A DNA stretch of 64,000 nucleotides. Origin: Bradyrhizobium sp. Gha. Its GTDB lineage: Bacteria; Pseudomonadota; Alphaproteobacteria; Rhizobiales; Xanthobacteraceae. The notes below the pieces were generated by a model. The model was not told the origin of the DNA, did not search any database, and saw nothing but the letters and a program-made list of their open reading frames with translations. Location: positions 1 through 64,000 of the forward strand of contig NZ_FOQM01000039.1 in the NCBI RefSeq assembly GCF_900113735.1. Reading direction: 5' to 3'. The translations under genes and the position numbers were made by a program. Position 1 is the stretch's first letter, and every line of letters begins with the position of its first letter. This document shows, piece after piece, positions 1 through 8,963 of this stretch.

Positions 1-231
1 AATTACCGGCTCGGCGAGCAGCGCCTCACCACCGAACTCCGCGAAGGCGTCTCCAGCATCTTCCGCGAGGACGAGCTGATCCTGGAAGCGCAGCAGCGCG
101 CCATGGACGAGAACCCGGACCGCATCTTTTACAATCTCAACATCGACGCCGGCGCGATGTGGATGCGCAAGCTGATCGACAAGATGGTGGCGAAGGAAAA
201 CGGGCCGCAGCATCTGCAGGCCGCGGAGTAG
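1..231 (+). CDS. Rieske aromatic ring-hydroxylating oxygenase, large subunit (VanA-like), 3' end only
   Basis: The window opens inside this gene; 76 codons remain before TAG. The C-terminal text (QQRAMDENPD, then FYNLNIDAGA, then a tryptophan and a basic helix) matches the end of vanillate O-demethylase-type Rieske oxygenase alpha subunits, which use electrons from a VanB reductase to demethylate methoxylated aromatics. The Rieske and mononuclear iron domains lie outside the window. A GntR regulator follows after 3 bases and a VanB-like gene after that, the usual vanA-regulator-vanB neighbourhood. The family is clear; the exact substrate is inferred. Confidence 0.8.
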   Translation, partial: NYRLGEQRLTTELREGVSSIFREDELILEAQQRAMDENPDRIFYNLNIDAGAMWMRKLIDKMVAKENGPQHLQAAE

Positions 232-234
232 GGC

Positions 235-981
235 ATGGCCGAGGTCGACCGCTCCGTCTCGCAGACCGTGAAGGCGCAGCTCGCGCTGCGCGACCAGATA
301 TTGTCCGGATCGTTGCGGCCTGGCGAGCGCATCTCCGAGCTCCAGGCGGTGGAGACCACGGGCGCCTCGCGCACCCCTGTGCGCATGGCGTTGGTGCGGC
401 TGGAGGAGGAGGGGCTGCTGGAGGCGATCCCCTCCGGCGGCTTCATGGTGAAGGCGTTCTCCGAACGCGACATCTCCGATTCCATCGAGCTCCGCGGCAC
501 CCTGGAGGGCCTTGCCGCACGCTTCGCCGCCGAGCGCGGCGTTTCCGCGCGCGAGCTGGAGCCGTTGAAAGAATGCCATCTCGCGATCGATGATCTCCTG
601 CGTCAGGTCCCGATCTCGATCGAGGCCTTCTCGGCCTATGTCACGCTGAACGCGCGCTTCCACGCCCTGCTGACCGAGCTCTCGCGCAGCCCGCCGCTGA
701 TCCGGCAGATCGACCGCGCCTCCGCGCTGCCGTTTGCCTCGCCGAGCGGCTTCGTCATGGCCCAGTCGGCGCTGCCGGAGGCGCAGCAGATCCTGATCAT
801 CGGGCAGGAGCACCACCGCGTCGTGATCGACGCGATCGAGAACCGCGAGGGAGCGCGGGCCGAAGCGATCATGCGCGAGCACGCCCGGCTTGCCGTGCGC
901 AATCTCCGCCTCGCACTGCGCAATCGCACCCATCTCGACCTCTTGCCGGCGCTCGCGCTGATCAAGACCACAACCGATTGA
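235..981 (+). CDS. GntR-family transcriptional regulator with FCD domain (VanR-like)
   Basis: A 248-residue protein. Residues about 10-75 form the winged helix of GntR regulators (LRDQILSGSLRPGERISE, then TGASRTPVRMALVRLEEEG), and the rest is an all-helical FCD ligand-binding domain with the typical start ELRGTLEGLAARFAAERG. FadR/VanR-type members repress neighbouring catabolic genes until a carboxylic or aromatic acid binds. The ATG lies 3 bases after the vanA-like stop, so the genes are probably co-transcribed. Context suggests control of the flanking vanillate-type demethylase; that ligand is inference. Confidence 0.87.
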   Translation: MAEVDRSVSQTVKAQLALRDQILSGSLRPGERISELQAVETTGASRTPVRMALVRLEEEGLLEAIPSGGFMVKAFSERDISDSIELRGTLEGLAARFAAERGVSARELEPLKECHLAIDDLLRQVPISIEAFSAYVTLNARFHALLTELSRSPPLIRQIDRASALPFASPSGFVMAQSALPEAQQILIIGQEHHRVVIDAIENREGARAEAIMREHARLAVRNLRLALRNRTHLDLLPALALIKTTTD

Positions 982-988
982 GGGCACC

Positions 989-1630
989 ATGCGCTTCATC
1001 GAAACCTGGATTCCCGCAACGCTGGTCTCGACGCGCGATCTGCTGCCGCGCCGCGGCTCTGATGTCACGCTGCACTACGCCGTGCGCGGGCGTGCGGATG
1101 CCGCCTATCTCGATGACATCGCAGGCCTGCTGGGTGATCGGTTGGTCGTCCATGCCAGCGGCGAGGGCAAGCGGCTCGATCTCGACGCGCTGTTCGCTTC
1201 GCTGCCGAAGGGCACCCTCGCGCTGTTCTGCGGCCCGATGCGCATGCTCGATGCCGCCCGCCACGCCTGGATCGGCGCCGGCCATCCGCTGTCAGATCTG
1301 CGCTACGAGACCTTCGGCTCCAGCGGCACGCTGCCGACCGAAACCTTTCGCGTGCGCCTGAAGGACACCGATGTGGAGCTCGAGATTCCGCGCGAGCGTT
1401 CGATGCTCGACGTGCTCAACGCCAGCGGCTTCGAGGTGATATCCGACGGCAAGCGCGGCGAATGCGGCCTCTGCGCCATCGACGTCGTCGCCGTCGACGG
1501 CGAGAGCGACCATCGCGACGTCGTTTTCAGCGATTACCAGAAGCAAAGCAACACGAAGATCCGCACTTGCGTCTCACGGGCGCGGGGCACGATCACAGTG
1601 GATACGCTGCTGCGGGCCGATGCGAGGTGA
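989..1630 (+). CDS. VanB-like reductase with internal deletion and a missing iron-sulfur ligand
   Basis: At 213 residues this is about two thirds of a normal VanB oxidoreductase (about 320). The first 20 residues (WIPATLVSTRDLLP) match the family N-terminus, but the text then jumps to RGSDVTLHYAVRGR, inside the NAD-binding half, so most of the FAD-binding domain is absent. The NAD-domain motif LFCGPMRML and the C-terminal plant-type ferredoxin domain remain. In that domain the usual first cluster ligand is replaced: the text reads SDGKRGECGLC where relatives have a Cys at the Gly after Asp. With the flavin domain and one ligand lost, electron transfer from NADH is doubtful; probably a decaying gene at the island edge. 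Confidence 0.7.
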   Translation: MRFIETWIPATLVSTRDLLPRRGSDVTLHYAVRGRADAAYLDDIAGLLGDRLVVHASGEGKRLDLDALFASLPKGTLALFCGPMRMLDAARHAWIGAGHPLSDLRYETFGSSGTLPTETFRVRLKDTDVELEIPRERSMLDVLNASGFEVISDGKRGECGLCAIDVVAVDGESDHRDVVFSDYQKQSNTKIRTCVSRARGTITVDTLLRADAR

Positions 1631-1893
1631 GACGAGGTCTTTATCCGGGCTTGTTCCCGGCATCCAGCTTCTGCTGATCGTTTAACGAAGCGGTTACAGC
1701 ATTAGGCATCCCACACCACGTTATTGCGTTAGCGCGGAGTGCTACCGTTGGGGGCGCGCGGTCCGGGCCAATGCCGCGTCTTATAAATGTCATCTTGCGT
1801 CGGCCAGTACCTGGCGCGGCGGCTCGATCAAGCTAGTGCTCGGCAATAGACAGCAACGGCTAGAGATGCGCGGGACAAAACACGAGGAGATCG

Positions 1894-3192
1894 ATGAGAA
1901 AGCGTTTTCGTAATTTGGCAATATTGTCCGTACTCACCTCTTTGCTTGGCTTCCCACCAGCGAAAGCCCAAGACCGCCGGATTATCAGTGAACCTGTTGC
2001 ACCTCAGACGGTGTGCGACCGCCCCGTGCCGTCTGGCAAGCAAGATACCACCATGTTGCAAGATGCTATCGATCAATGTCCTTCCGGAGCCGCCGTGTAT
2101 TTAGGGCGTGGCGAATTCCGCTCGGGCCCACTCGAGATGAAATCGGGCGTGACGTTGTGGGTCGGACGTGGTGCCTCGCTGATTGCCATCCCCGAACCTG
2201 CTGCTTACGACAAGGGTCTCGGACAATGTGGGCGCATTGCGGACAAGGGCGATGGTTGCCGGCCATTCATCAGCTTTTCTAAGACGCGAGGCGGCGGCAT
2301 CTACGGAGAAGGCATCATCGATGGTCAGGGCGGCGCATTGATTGCCGGCAGTGCGGAGACGTGGTGGCAGCTTGCCCGGCGCGCCCAAGCCGAAGGCGGC
2401 CACCAGAACGCCCCGCGCTTGATCCAGATCGATCAAGCGCAAAACATCACGTTCTCTGGTGTCACCTTGCGCAACGCTCCCAATTTTCATATCGCGATGA
2501 ACCGGGGCGAAGGTGCCACATTTTGGGGCCTCTCGATCGATACGCCCGCGGATGCCCGCAACACTGACGGCATCGACGTTGGCGCGAGTCAGGATGTGAC
2601 CATCACCCACAGCTTGATCCGCACGGGAGACGACAACGTCGCAATCAAGGCCGGCGACAATGGTTCAAGCAGCCATATCTCGATTATCGATAATTATTTC
2701 GGGTCGGGGCATGGCATGTCGATCGGCAGTGAGGTGAATTCCGGTGCCAGAGACATATTGGTGCGCAATCTGACATTGGACGGCACGACGTCGGGTCTGC
2801 GCATCAAGAGCGATGTTAGTCGAGGCGGTCTGGTCGAAGGTGTGACTTATGAGTACGTGTGCCTGCGGGGCAACCGGTGGCCGGTGTCTTTCGACGCAAA
2901 ATATGATCCACGCGCTCAAGGCACTAAGATTCCGGTCTATCGGCAAATCGTTCTCCGTCACGTGCATGGTGACACCGGTCTGTTGCTGATGCGCGGCCTA
3001 GACGAGGGGCATGCACTTGACGTGACACTCGAAGATGTCCGATTTTCCAGGACCGCGACTTGGCAAGTTGAGCACGCGAAAGTCACCGCAGATCAGTCCG
3101 ACGTATCGCCGCCGCTGCCGGGGCGAGCTGCAGGACCGCTGCTGCGCGGGTCCGAGGTTTGTTCCGGGGCATTCCGCGACGGCAAAGGGTAA
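1894..3192 (+). CDS. Secreted polygalacturonase (glycoside hydrolase family 28)
   Basis: A 432-residue protein with a signal peptide (basic start, hydrophobic core, likely cleavage after AKA near residue 26), so exported. GH28 enzymes hydrolyse alpha-1,4 bonds of polygalacturonate in plant cell walls. The family's catalytic signatures appear in order on the beta-helix: NTDGID, TGDDNVAIK, GSGHGMSIGS and RIKS, so the enzyme should be active. The ATG is preceded by GAGGAG at a good distance. A pectinesterase follows 250 bases downstream on the same strand; that enzyme removes methyl esters that would block this one. A role in loosening root walls during infection is inferred. Confidence 0.9.
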   Translation: MRKRFRNLAILSVLTSLLGFPPAKAQDRRIISEPVAPQTVCDRPVPSGKQDTTMLQDAIDQCPSGAAVYLGRGEFRSGPLEMKSGVTLWVGRGASLIAIPEPAAYDKGLGQCGRIADKGDGCRPFISFSKTRGGGIYGEGIIDGQGGALIAGSAETWWQLARRAQAEGGHQNAPRLIQIDQAQNITFSGVTLRNAPNFHIAMNRGEGATFWGLSIDTPADARNTDGIDVGASQDVTITHSLIRTGDDNVAIKAGDNGSSSHISIIDNYFGSGHGMSIGSEVNSGARDILVRNLTLDGTTSGLRIKSDVSRGGLVEGVTYEYVCLRGNRWPVSFDAKYDPRAQGTKIPVYRQIVLRHVHGDTGLLLMRGLDEGHALDVTLEDVRFSRTATWQVEHAKVTADQSDVSPPLPGRAAGPLLRGSEVCSGAFRDGKG

Positions 3193-3442
3193 GCACGGCA
3201 TCCGCCGGCGAACTCGGGTGGTGAGTTACGCGTAGTCAAAACGACGGTGTTGACGAAGGTGAGCTTCTTGTCCTGCCTTCTGTTACGATTGTCCGACGGC
3301 TTGCCAAGCTCGGATGCGAACCTGACGTGGAGGTGCGGATTTCGCGCGAAAAATGTGTTGGCTGGGCGCGGCGGCTGTCCCGCTGAGACACGCTTACCAA
3401 CTGCGCCCAAGGTGCCGCTGACTGAACGAAGTGTAAGATCAC

Positions 3443-4447
3443 ATGAGAATGTTCGTTCGCCGCGCTGTAGTTCTGGCGGGATGTTTCTGGATCCCGGCGG
3501 CTTACGCTCAGCCACTGTTGGTGTCGCATGCCGAAAATGCAGATTATCATTCCGTACAGCAAGCCATCGATGCTTTGCCGGCGGAAGGCGGGAATGTCCT
3601 GATCACGCCGGGCATCTATCGTGAGAAGGTCATAATCCCCAAATCCGGCGTTCATCTCTCAGGGACTGGTAGCAATCCGGAGGATACCGTCATTGTGTAT
3701 GGCGACGGCGCTATCAATGTAGGAGGAACCGCCCGCTCGGCGACGTTGAGTGCCACTGGGGATGACTTCCGGCTCGACAATTTGTCGATCCAGAATGACT
3801 ACGCCCTCAATCCGGCCAATCCACGCTCGCAAGCGGTTGCACTTTCCGTTACCGGAGACAAGGACGTCGTTACGCGCGTTCGCCTGCTCGGCGCCCAGGA
3901 CACGCTTTTTGCCGGCAAGGGTCCAAACGGCAGAATGTCACGCCAATACTTCTCGAACTGCTACATCGAAGGGCATGTCGATTTCGTCTTTGGCAATGCC
4001 AAGGCCTGGTTCCGACAGTGTGAGTTGCACGGCATCGCCAATCAAGCGGTCGTCTTTACCGCCCAGAGTAAGGCAGCTCCGGATGAGGACAGCGGCTTTG
4101 TTTTTGATCATTGCCTCCTAAGTGCCGACGCTGCGGCGCGCGACATCGCGTTGGGCCGGCCCTGGCGGCCTTACGCCACAGTGATCTTTCTGTCGACAAA
4201 GATAGATGCGCGCGTCGTTGCGGAGGGCTGGCGAGAATGGGATCCGGGCAAAACCAGCTCCTTGAGCACGAGTTACTATGCCGAATATAGATCCGTCGGG
4301 GCAGGGGCTAACCCCTCAGGCCGCGAACCTCACTCCTATCAATTGACCGATAGCCAAGCCTCGAGATGGTCGCTGAAAGCTTTCTTTGGAGGTGCCACAG
4401 ACTGGATAACAACTGACCGGCATCGAGAGAACACAAAGCAACAGTGA
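3443..4447 (+). CDS. Secreted pectinesterase (carbohydrate esterase family 8)
   Basis: A 334-residue protein with an N-terminal signal peptide (cleavage probably after AYA, residue 22). Pectinesterases remove methyl groups from pectin and make it a substrate for polygalacturonase. CE8 motifs are present: GIYREKV, GAQDTLF, the catalytic stretch VDFVFGNAKAWF with its aspartate, and LGRPWRPYA. The C-terminal 20 residues are polar and not conserved. The ribosome site is weak. With the upstream GH28 gene it makes a two-enzyme pectin-degrading pair; I see no tts or nod box before either gene. Confidence 0.88.
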   Translation: MRMFVRRAVVLAGCFWIPAAYAQPLLVSHAENADYHSVQQAIDALPAEGGNVLITPGIYREKVIIPKSGVHLSGTGSNPEDTVIVYGDGAINVGGTARSATLSATGDDFRLDNLSIQNDYALNPANPRSQAVALSVTGDKDVVTRVRLLGAQDTLFAGKGPNGRMSRQYFSNCYIEGHVDFVFGNAKAWFRQCELHGIANQAVVFTAQSKAAPDEDSGFVFDHCLLSADAAARDIALGRPWRPYATVIFLSTKIDARVVAEGWREWDPGKTSSLSTSYYAEYRSVGAGANPSGREPHSYQLTDSQASRWSLKAFFGGATDWITTDRHRENTKQQ

Positions 4448-4802
4448 CGGTGAGGAAACGGCAGTATTACTTCGGATAACGCGGAGATCAGATCGACGGC
4501 GGCGGTCCCTGTCAGGCCCCACCGACACTCCTGGCGAAGCTTCGAGATGGAACCGCCTGTGGTAGCGGCTCGACTGTCGGGACGGGACAGAACGTCTGGC
4601 ATCTCACAAACTCGGCGCGCCGGGCCGATACAGTCGCACTTGCGCACGGTCTAGCCGTATCTTTTCCTTATTGCTGGCGCTGCGCGGAAAAAAACAAGCT
4701 GCTTATCATGCTTGGCCGAAGGGTAGGTCAGGAAAGTCAAACTGCAGAGCCCCGGCAAGACTAGAGCTCTCTGAAGCACCGCTGAGCGCCAATGAAATTG
4801 GG
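4448..4802. other. Intergenic stretch, no gene seen
   Basis: About 355 bases between the converging pectinesterase and J-domain genes. No coding text, promoter motif or clear terminator is visible. Confidence 0.5.
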
Positions 4803-5426
4803 CTAGTTCTCGCGCACCACCGTCTTCAGGTACTTGTACGCCTTTATGATCTCGACTAGGCGGTCCTCGCCAGATCGGTCGCCGCTATTGGCATCAGGAT
4901 GGTGCTGTTTAACGAGCGTCTTGTACTTCGCCTTGATGTCGCCGAGCGTCGCATTGGCATCGAGGCCCATCACCTGCAACGCTTTGCCTCGGGCATTGAA
5001 AATCTCGCGTGCCTCGGGCTTGGCCTTCGCGCGTGGGCGGGCACTGGCGCGTCCGTTCAGCTCGGCGAGCGTACAGAGGGTATGCCAGTCGTCCTCGAAA
5101 TTGGCAGTGCTGCCGGTCCCTTTGCTAGCAGTGATGTTCTCGCCTATCTTCCAGGTCGGACGATGACCGGTCAGCGCATCCTTCTGGTAACGGGCGACCG
5201 CTTCCGCGTCCATCCCCGAGAAGAAATTATAGGACTGATTGTATTTGCGGACATGCCCGATGCAAAAGTGCCAGTAGCCACGCGCATTGCCGCGGCCCTT
5301 GGGCGCGGGATGCGCAGCCTTATTCTTGCAACCAGGCCATTCGCATAGCGCCGCGGTCGGGCGCTCCTGCGCTTCCTGTTTATTGATGCGAATGGAGGCG
5401 AGGATTTCGGATGTGTCAATCAGCAT
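4803..5426 (-). CDS. J-domain protein with N-terminal cysteine/histidine motif
   Basis: A 207-residue protein. The C-terminal 60 residues form a J domain (ALQVMGLDANATLGDIKAKY, then the HPD tripeptide in KQHHPDANSGD), the part that stimulates Hsp70 ATPase activity. The N-terminal half has a CEWPGCKNKAAHPAPKGRG stretch with nearby CIGH, suggesting a metal-binding knuckle. The architecture is common in alphaproteobacterial J proteins of about 200 residues; the client is unknown. It stands alone, divergent from nothing obvious, and reads toward the pectinesterase. Confidence 0.85.
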   Translation of the reverse strand: MLIDTSEILASIRINKQEAQERPTAALCEWPGCKNKAAHPAPKGRGNARGYWHFCIGHVRKYNQSYNFFSGMDAEAVARYQKDALTGHRPTWKIGENITASKGTGSTANFEDDWHTLCTLAELNGRASARPRAKAKPEAREIFNARGKALQVMGLDANATLGDIKAKYKTLVKQHHPDANSGDRSGEDRLVEIIKAYKYLKTVVREN

Positions 5427-6078
5427 GACCTGGCTCCGTTGACGGAGCGGCAGTTAACAGCGCCGCTTCTATGTAGGAACTTGCTTCGGACGGCAAGTTG
5501 GGTCTGGCTCGACCTTTGGGATTCACTTGGTGCATGATGTAGCAGGCACCTCGTAGCAATCGACATGCCAGGATCCCGAGCTTGGCTCAGACCATCATCT
5601 TTTTGCGATCTCAGATCAGCTTGATCGCAATTTGCTGTCGGGTTCTGCACAGCACGTCTTGAACGGGACTGGGGGAATACTCACCAAAAAGCGATGCTCT
5701 GTAGTATCTGCGCAGAGCTCGGAAAGTCGTCCGTTTGCCTAGCGAAACAGATAGCGCACCGTCGCCAAGCAGGGCATTTGGATCTGCTCGTTCACGAAAA
5801 ACGCACGGCGGCGGGCCGTGACGAAGCCCCTCTGTTCACCAGCCATTGCCTTGAACCGTTGGCTCTGCTGGAGCGGGTGCATCGGCTTCTCTACGGCTGC
5901 GGGATTGGATTGAGTGCCCGCGGCTTTTCAAGCAGGCGTTCTCCGAGAAGAACGACCGACGGTATAAAGTGCTTCCGATCGCTATGCCATGAAGTACGAG
6001 CGGATCATGAACCTCGTATCTTACCTGCTCGGGCACATGAAGAGCCTGGTCGGACGATAGAGTTCCGGAGTCAAAGAA
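5427..6078. other. Intergenic stretch, no supported gene
   Basis: About 650 bases. Several open frames exist on both strands, but their text is arginine/serine-rich, has no recognisable domain and no ribosome site. Probably decayed sequence. Confidence 0.45.
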
Positions 6079-6273
6079 CTAACTGAGCCATGACGCACCG
6101 AGCTCGATAACGCCTGGCGATGCGGAGTGCGTCGACCGTTTTCGTTCCGTCAGCCATTTCCCAATGAGGGCCATGACATCGTCGATCGTCGCACCGATTC
6201 CGAGGTAGTCCTCGATCGAACGATTGATCCAATGCATGTTCTGTTTGACGATGAACTGATCAAGGGAACTCAT
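6079..6273 (-). CDS. Small hypothetical protein, 64 residues
   Basis: The text is protein-like, with two predicted helices (IVKQNMHWINRSIEDYLGIG and TIDDVMALIGKWLTER), but I do not recognise the family. It lies about 180 bases downstream of the NEL effector on the same strand and may be its last co-transcribed gene; the ribosome site is weak. A small partner or chaperone for the effector is possible but not supported by sequence. Confidence 0.45.
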   Translation of the reverse strand: MSSLDQFIVKQNMHWINRSIEDYLGIGATIDDVMALIGKWLTERKRSTHSASPGVIELGASWLS

Positions 6274-6454
6274 CGCGCCGTTTCGTCAGTCTGAGGATGC
6301 TTGAGGTGGTCGGAGCCAGAAGAGGCCTCGTCACGCGGGCGACATCATCGCGGAACGGTGGGCGAGATGATCTCCGAATGCTGGCGACATTGAGCGGAAT
6401 CCGCAGGCTGGCTCTGCCACCAGCGGGAACGGCAAGCCTACGGTACAGGCCACT

Positions 6455-8281
6455 TCACAATGTGAGGCCGTGCTCATTGAGCACTTTGTCTCTAAGAGCC
6501 CCCTTGATCTCACGGGCGATTTGTTTGCGAATTGCGGGGCCTAACGTCCGCTTGGCATCTTCGACCAGGTCAGCTTCGGCCCCGATCAAACCTTGATCGG
6601 CGAGTTGTTGCTGCAACCGGCTGTCGAACTCCGTCCCCATTGCAGCAATGAGCTGGTCCCTCGCCTCGGCGTGGTCTTCGGGGGCGATGCGTCGCACGAC
6701 GTCGTCCCAAGGTCCCCAGTCTACCGACAAATAGTCGGCGAATTCCGCCACCTCTCGGTTCCGAACGGATGCCTCTGCGCTGTCAACGTCAGCGTCGGTC
6801 ACACCGGAAGCCTCAAAGAAGCGCATGTTCGGGGCGACGTGTTGCAGTCCTAGCCGCTCGCGGAGCTTATTTTGATAAGCTAGAAAGACCTCAATCGCAT
6901 CAATGTCTTCGACGTTGTTACCCGAGCGTAGCGAATGAACCTTCTCGTGCGCAATCACCTCCAGCGCGTCCAGGCGGAACATGACCCGGCCCAGTGCGAC
7001 GAGATCGGGAAGCCGGGCCTTGTTGTTGTAGGCGCCGTTCTCGACGTCTGCGATGAGGCGTGCAGTCTGCATGCTGTTCCAGGTCAAAGTTCTGCGGTCC
7101 TCGCAGCTCTCGTTGGCGTCAAGGGCCAGTTGAAAGTAGCGCGTACGCAATTGCGGATCTTTCGCCACCTGCCGCAAGTCATTGGCTACCGAAAGGCGGA
7201 ATTCTTCATTGTCAGAATTGACGGAGTCGAACAGTTCGCCAAGGAAAAGGCCGTATTCCTGTGCGCCCGGGTTTTCAGCAAAGCTCTGCCACGCCGCCAG
7301 CACCTCCTGATCGCCGTCCTGTGGATTTTCTCTGAGCCAGTCTGCGACCCTCTCGGCGAGCGCGTCGGCCTGTTCATCGTCTGTCTCGGACAGCACACCT
7401 TCCTCGTCGCGCGAAAAGTGGACGGTCGGACCAGCATAATCCTCCGCGTTTAGGGCTGCATCCAAGCTCGTCAGCACCTGCGCGGCTAGCGGATTGTCGG
7501 TCAAAACTATGGTGGTGCCAACGCCAAAGCGCGTCAGCAGGTCCTCTGGCAGACTCGTCAAATGGTTTTGGCTCACGTCGAGAAACTCGAGTGAAGCAGG
7601 CAGGGGCGCCGGCAGATGCATCACTTCATTTTGGCTTACGTCAAAAAACTCGAGCGAGCCAGGCAAAACCTGGGGCAGATTCGTCAGCTCATTGTGGCTG
7701 GCGTAGAGAAATCGGAGCGAAGAAGGGAGGTCTTCGGGCAGATTCGGCAAGCGATTGTAGTTAGCGGAGAGAAACTGAAGCTGCGAAGGCAGGACGGCAG
7801 GTAGGCTCTCTAGCCGATTGGAGTTCACGTCGAGACCTCTGAGCCCGCGCGGCAGCGCGGGCAGGCTGGTCAGCTGATTGCCACTCAAGTTAAGGCGTTG
7901 GAGCGAAGCTGGGAGTTCGTCGGGCAGATTGGTAAGCCGATTAAAGGGCACATCGAGCACGACGATTTCGTTTGGAAGTCTGGGAAGACTGGTAAGAGAC
8001 AGCGACTGGAGACCCAGTATGGCGTCTTCAGTCCGCTCATTTATCCGCCTTGCGGCTTCTTCCCGGTCCTCAAGAGGACCGACGTGCTGTTCGGCAACCC
8101 AATTTTCTAGCTCATCTTCGTCTTCGGCCGCCCCACGCGCCAAATGTCCGGAGTTCGCTGCGAGATCTGCCGCGATCGTATCCCACTGTGCCATTCCGCC
8201 GCTCTCCGCCCCCTCTTGGCCGGACGACGCAGAAGGGATGCCAGCGCTGCGCCCAATCTGTTCTGCCTCAAAAGGATCCAT
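6455..8281 (-). CDS. Type III effector, LRR-NEL E3 ubiquitin ligase (NopM-like)
   Basis: A 608-residue protein of the IpaH/NopM type, injected into plant cells to attach ubiquitin to host proteins. Residues about 1-85 are polar, as expected for a secretion signal; about 90-250 carry some eight leucine-rich repeats of the short LPxxLP..L..L..S.N.L kind; the rest is the NEL ligase domain. The catalytic Cys is C393 in SCEDRRTLTWN, with the family Asp two residues later. The start has a fair ribosome site (GGGAAAG). A tts box lies about 55-85 bases upstream, implying TtsI and flavonoid control. It is paralogous to, and divergent from, the next effector. Confidence 0.92.
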   Translation of the reverse strand: MDPFEAEQIGRSAGIPSASSGQEGAESGGMAQWDTIAADLAANSGHLARGAAEDEDELENWVAEQHVGPLEDREEAARRINERTEDAILGLQSLSLTSLPRLPNEIVVLDVPFNRLTNLPDELPASLQRLNLSGNQLTSLPALPRGLRGLDVNSNRLESLPAVLPSQLQFLSANYNRLPNLPEDLPSSLRFLYASHNELTNLPQVLPGSLEFFDVSQNEVMHLPAPLPASLEFLDVSQNHLTSLPEDLLTRFGVGTTIVLTDNPLAAQVLTSLDAALNAEDYAGPTVHFSRDEEGVLSETDDEQADALAERVADWLRENPQDGDQEVLAAWQSFAENPGAQEYGLFLGELFDSVNSDNEEFRLSVANDLRQVAKDPQLRTRYFQLALDANESCEDRRTLTWNSMQTARLIADVENGAYNNKARLPDLVALGRVMFRLDALEVIAHEKVHSLRSGNNVEDIDAIEVFLAYQNKLRERLGLQHVAPNMRFFEASGVTDADVDSAEASVRNREVAEFADYLSVDWGPWDDVVRRIAPEDHAEARDQLIAAMGTEFDSRLQQQLADQGLIGAEADLVEDAKRTLGPAIRKQIAREIKGALRDKVLNEHGLTL

Positions 8282-8334
8282 TCCACTTTCCCATCACAGC
8301 GAGCCAACTCAGCTGGCGACGACACGCTCTAGGA

Positions 8335-8364
8335 CCTACGACACTTATCTTTCGACAAGCTGAC
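8335..8364 (-). promoter_or_regulatory. tts box (TtsI-binding site) for the NEL effector at 6455-8281
   Basis: Read on the minus strand, the element begins GTCAGCTTGTCGAAAG and continues to GTGTCGT, an excellent match to the rhizobial tts box core. It ends about 55 bases before the effector ATG. TtsI, itself switched on by NodD plus flavonoid, activates type III secretion genes through this site. Confidence 0.85.
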
Positions 8365-8698
8365 AGCCTATTGCAGCTAGCGGCGACGGCTCGGCATAAA
8401 GTTGGTACAGCTCATCGGACCAGTGAATCGGTCGCAATCGCGGGTCGTTATCCGCCCTCCCGTTTTCGCGCCAACCGACCGAGCGGCCTACAAATCGAGC
8501 CTTGACGCGGCAACGCTACGTTACCTCAAGGGCAAGGCAGGAAACCATTTCGGTCGAGTGCGCGAAATGAAGAGCACAGGCCTCGAGCGCTCAACTCCGC
8601 GGCGGTCCTTTCATGTGTCATGTGCCACTTCAGCCCATTCAAGGCTGGCCTTTGCTATGGGTGGCCCCGAGTGACTTTGCTGCTCCGCAGCGAAACTC
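8365..8698. other. Divergent intergenic region between two effectors, no gene
   Basis: About 330 bases between the two outward-facing tts boxes. No convincing coding text; it separates two promoters that should fire together. Confidence 0.5.
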
Positions 8699-8725
8699 GT
8701 CAGCTGATCGACAGGTGTCGTTGCT
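8699..8725 (+). promoter_or_regulatory. Probable tts box for the NEL effector at 8964-10679
   Basis: GTCAGCTGATCGACAG followed by GTGTCG matches the tts core with a few deviations (consensus GTCAGCTT-TCGAAAGCT). It lies about 240 bases before the effector start, in the right orientation. Weaker than the other two boxes here. Confidence 0.65.
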
Positions 8726-8963
8726 AGGGGCGGAATGCTTTCACGTTGGCGGTCTTACAGATCTGCCCACGTATGGCAGCAAACGATACAGTTGCGTCGA
8801 TCTATTCGTCGCCTCGAGCTCGATTAAAGCTGTAGCCCTTCGACTGCATTGGGCCTCCAGTTGCGCATGTGCGCCTGCGTGAATGATTGTCGTGCTAGCT
8901 CGAGGCTCTCAGCCTGCAATGCAGCAGGCGCATTCCTTAAGTTTCTGATGACGGAGAAAAGTG

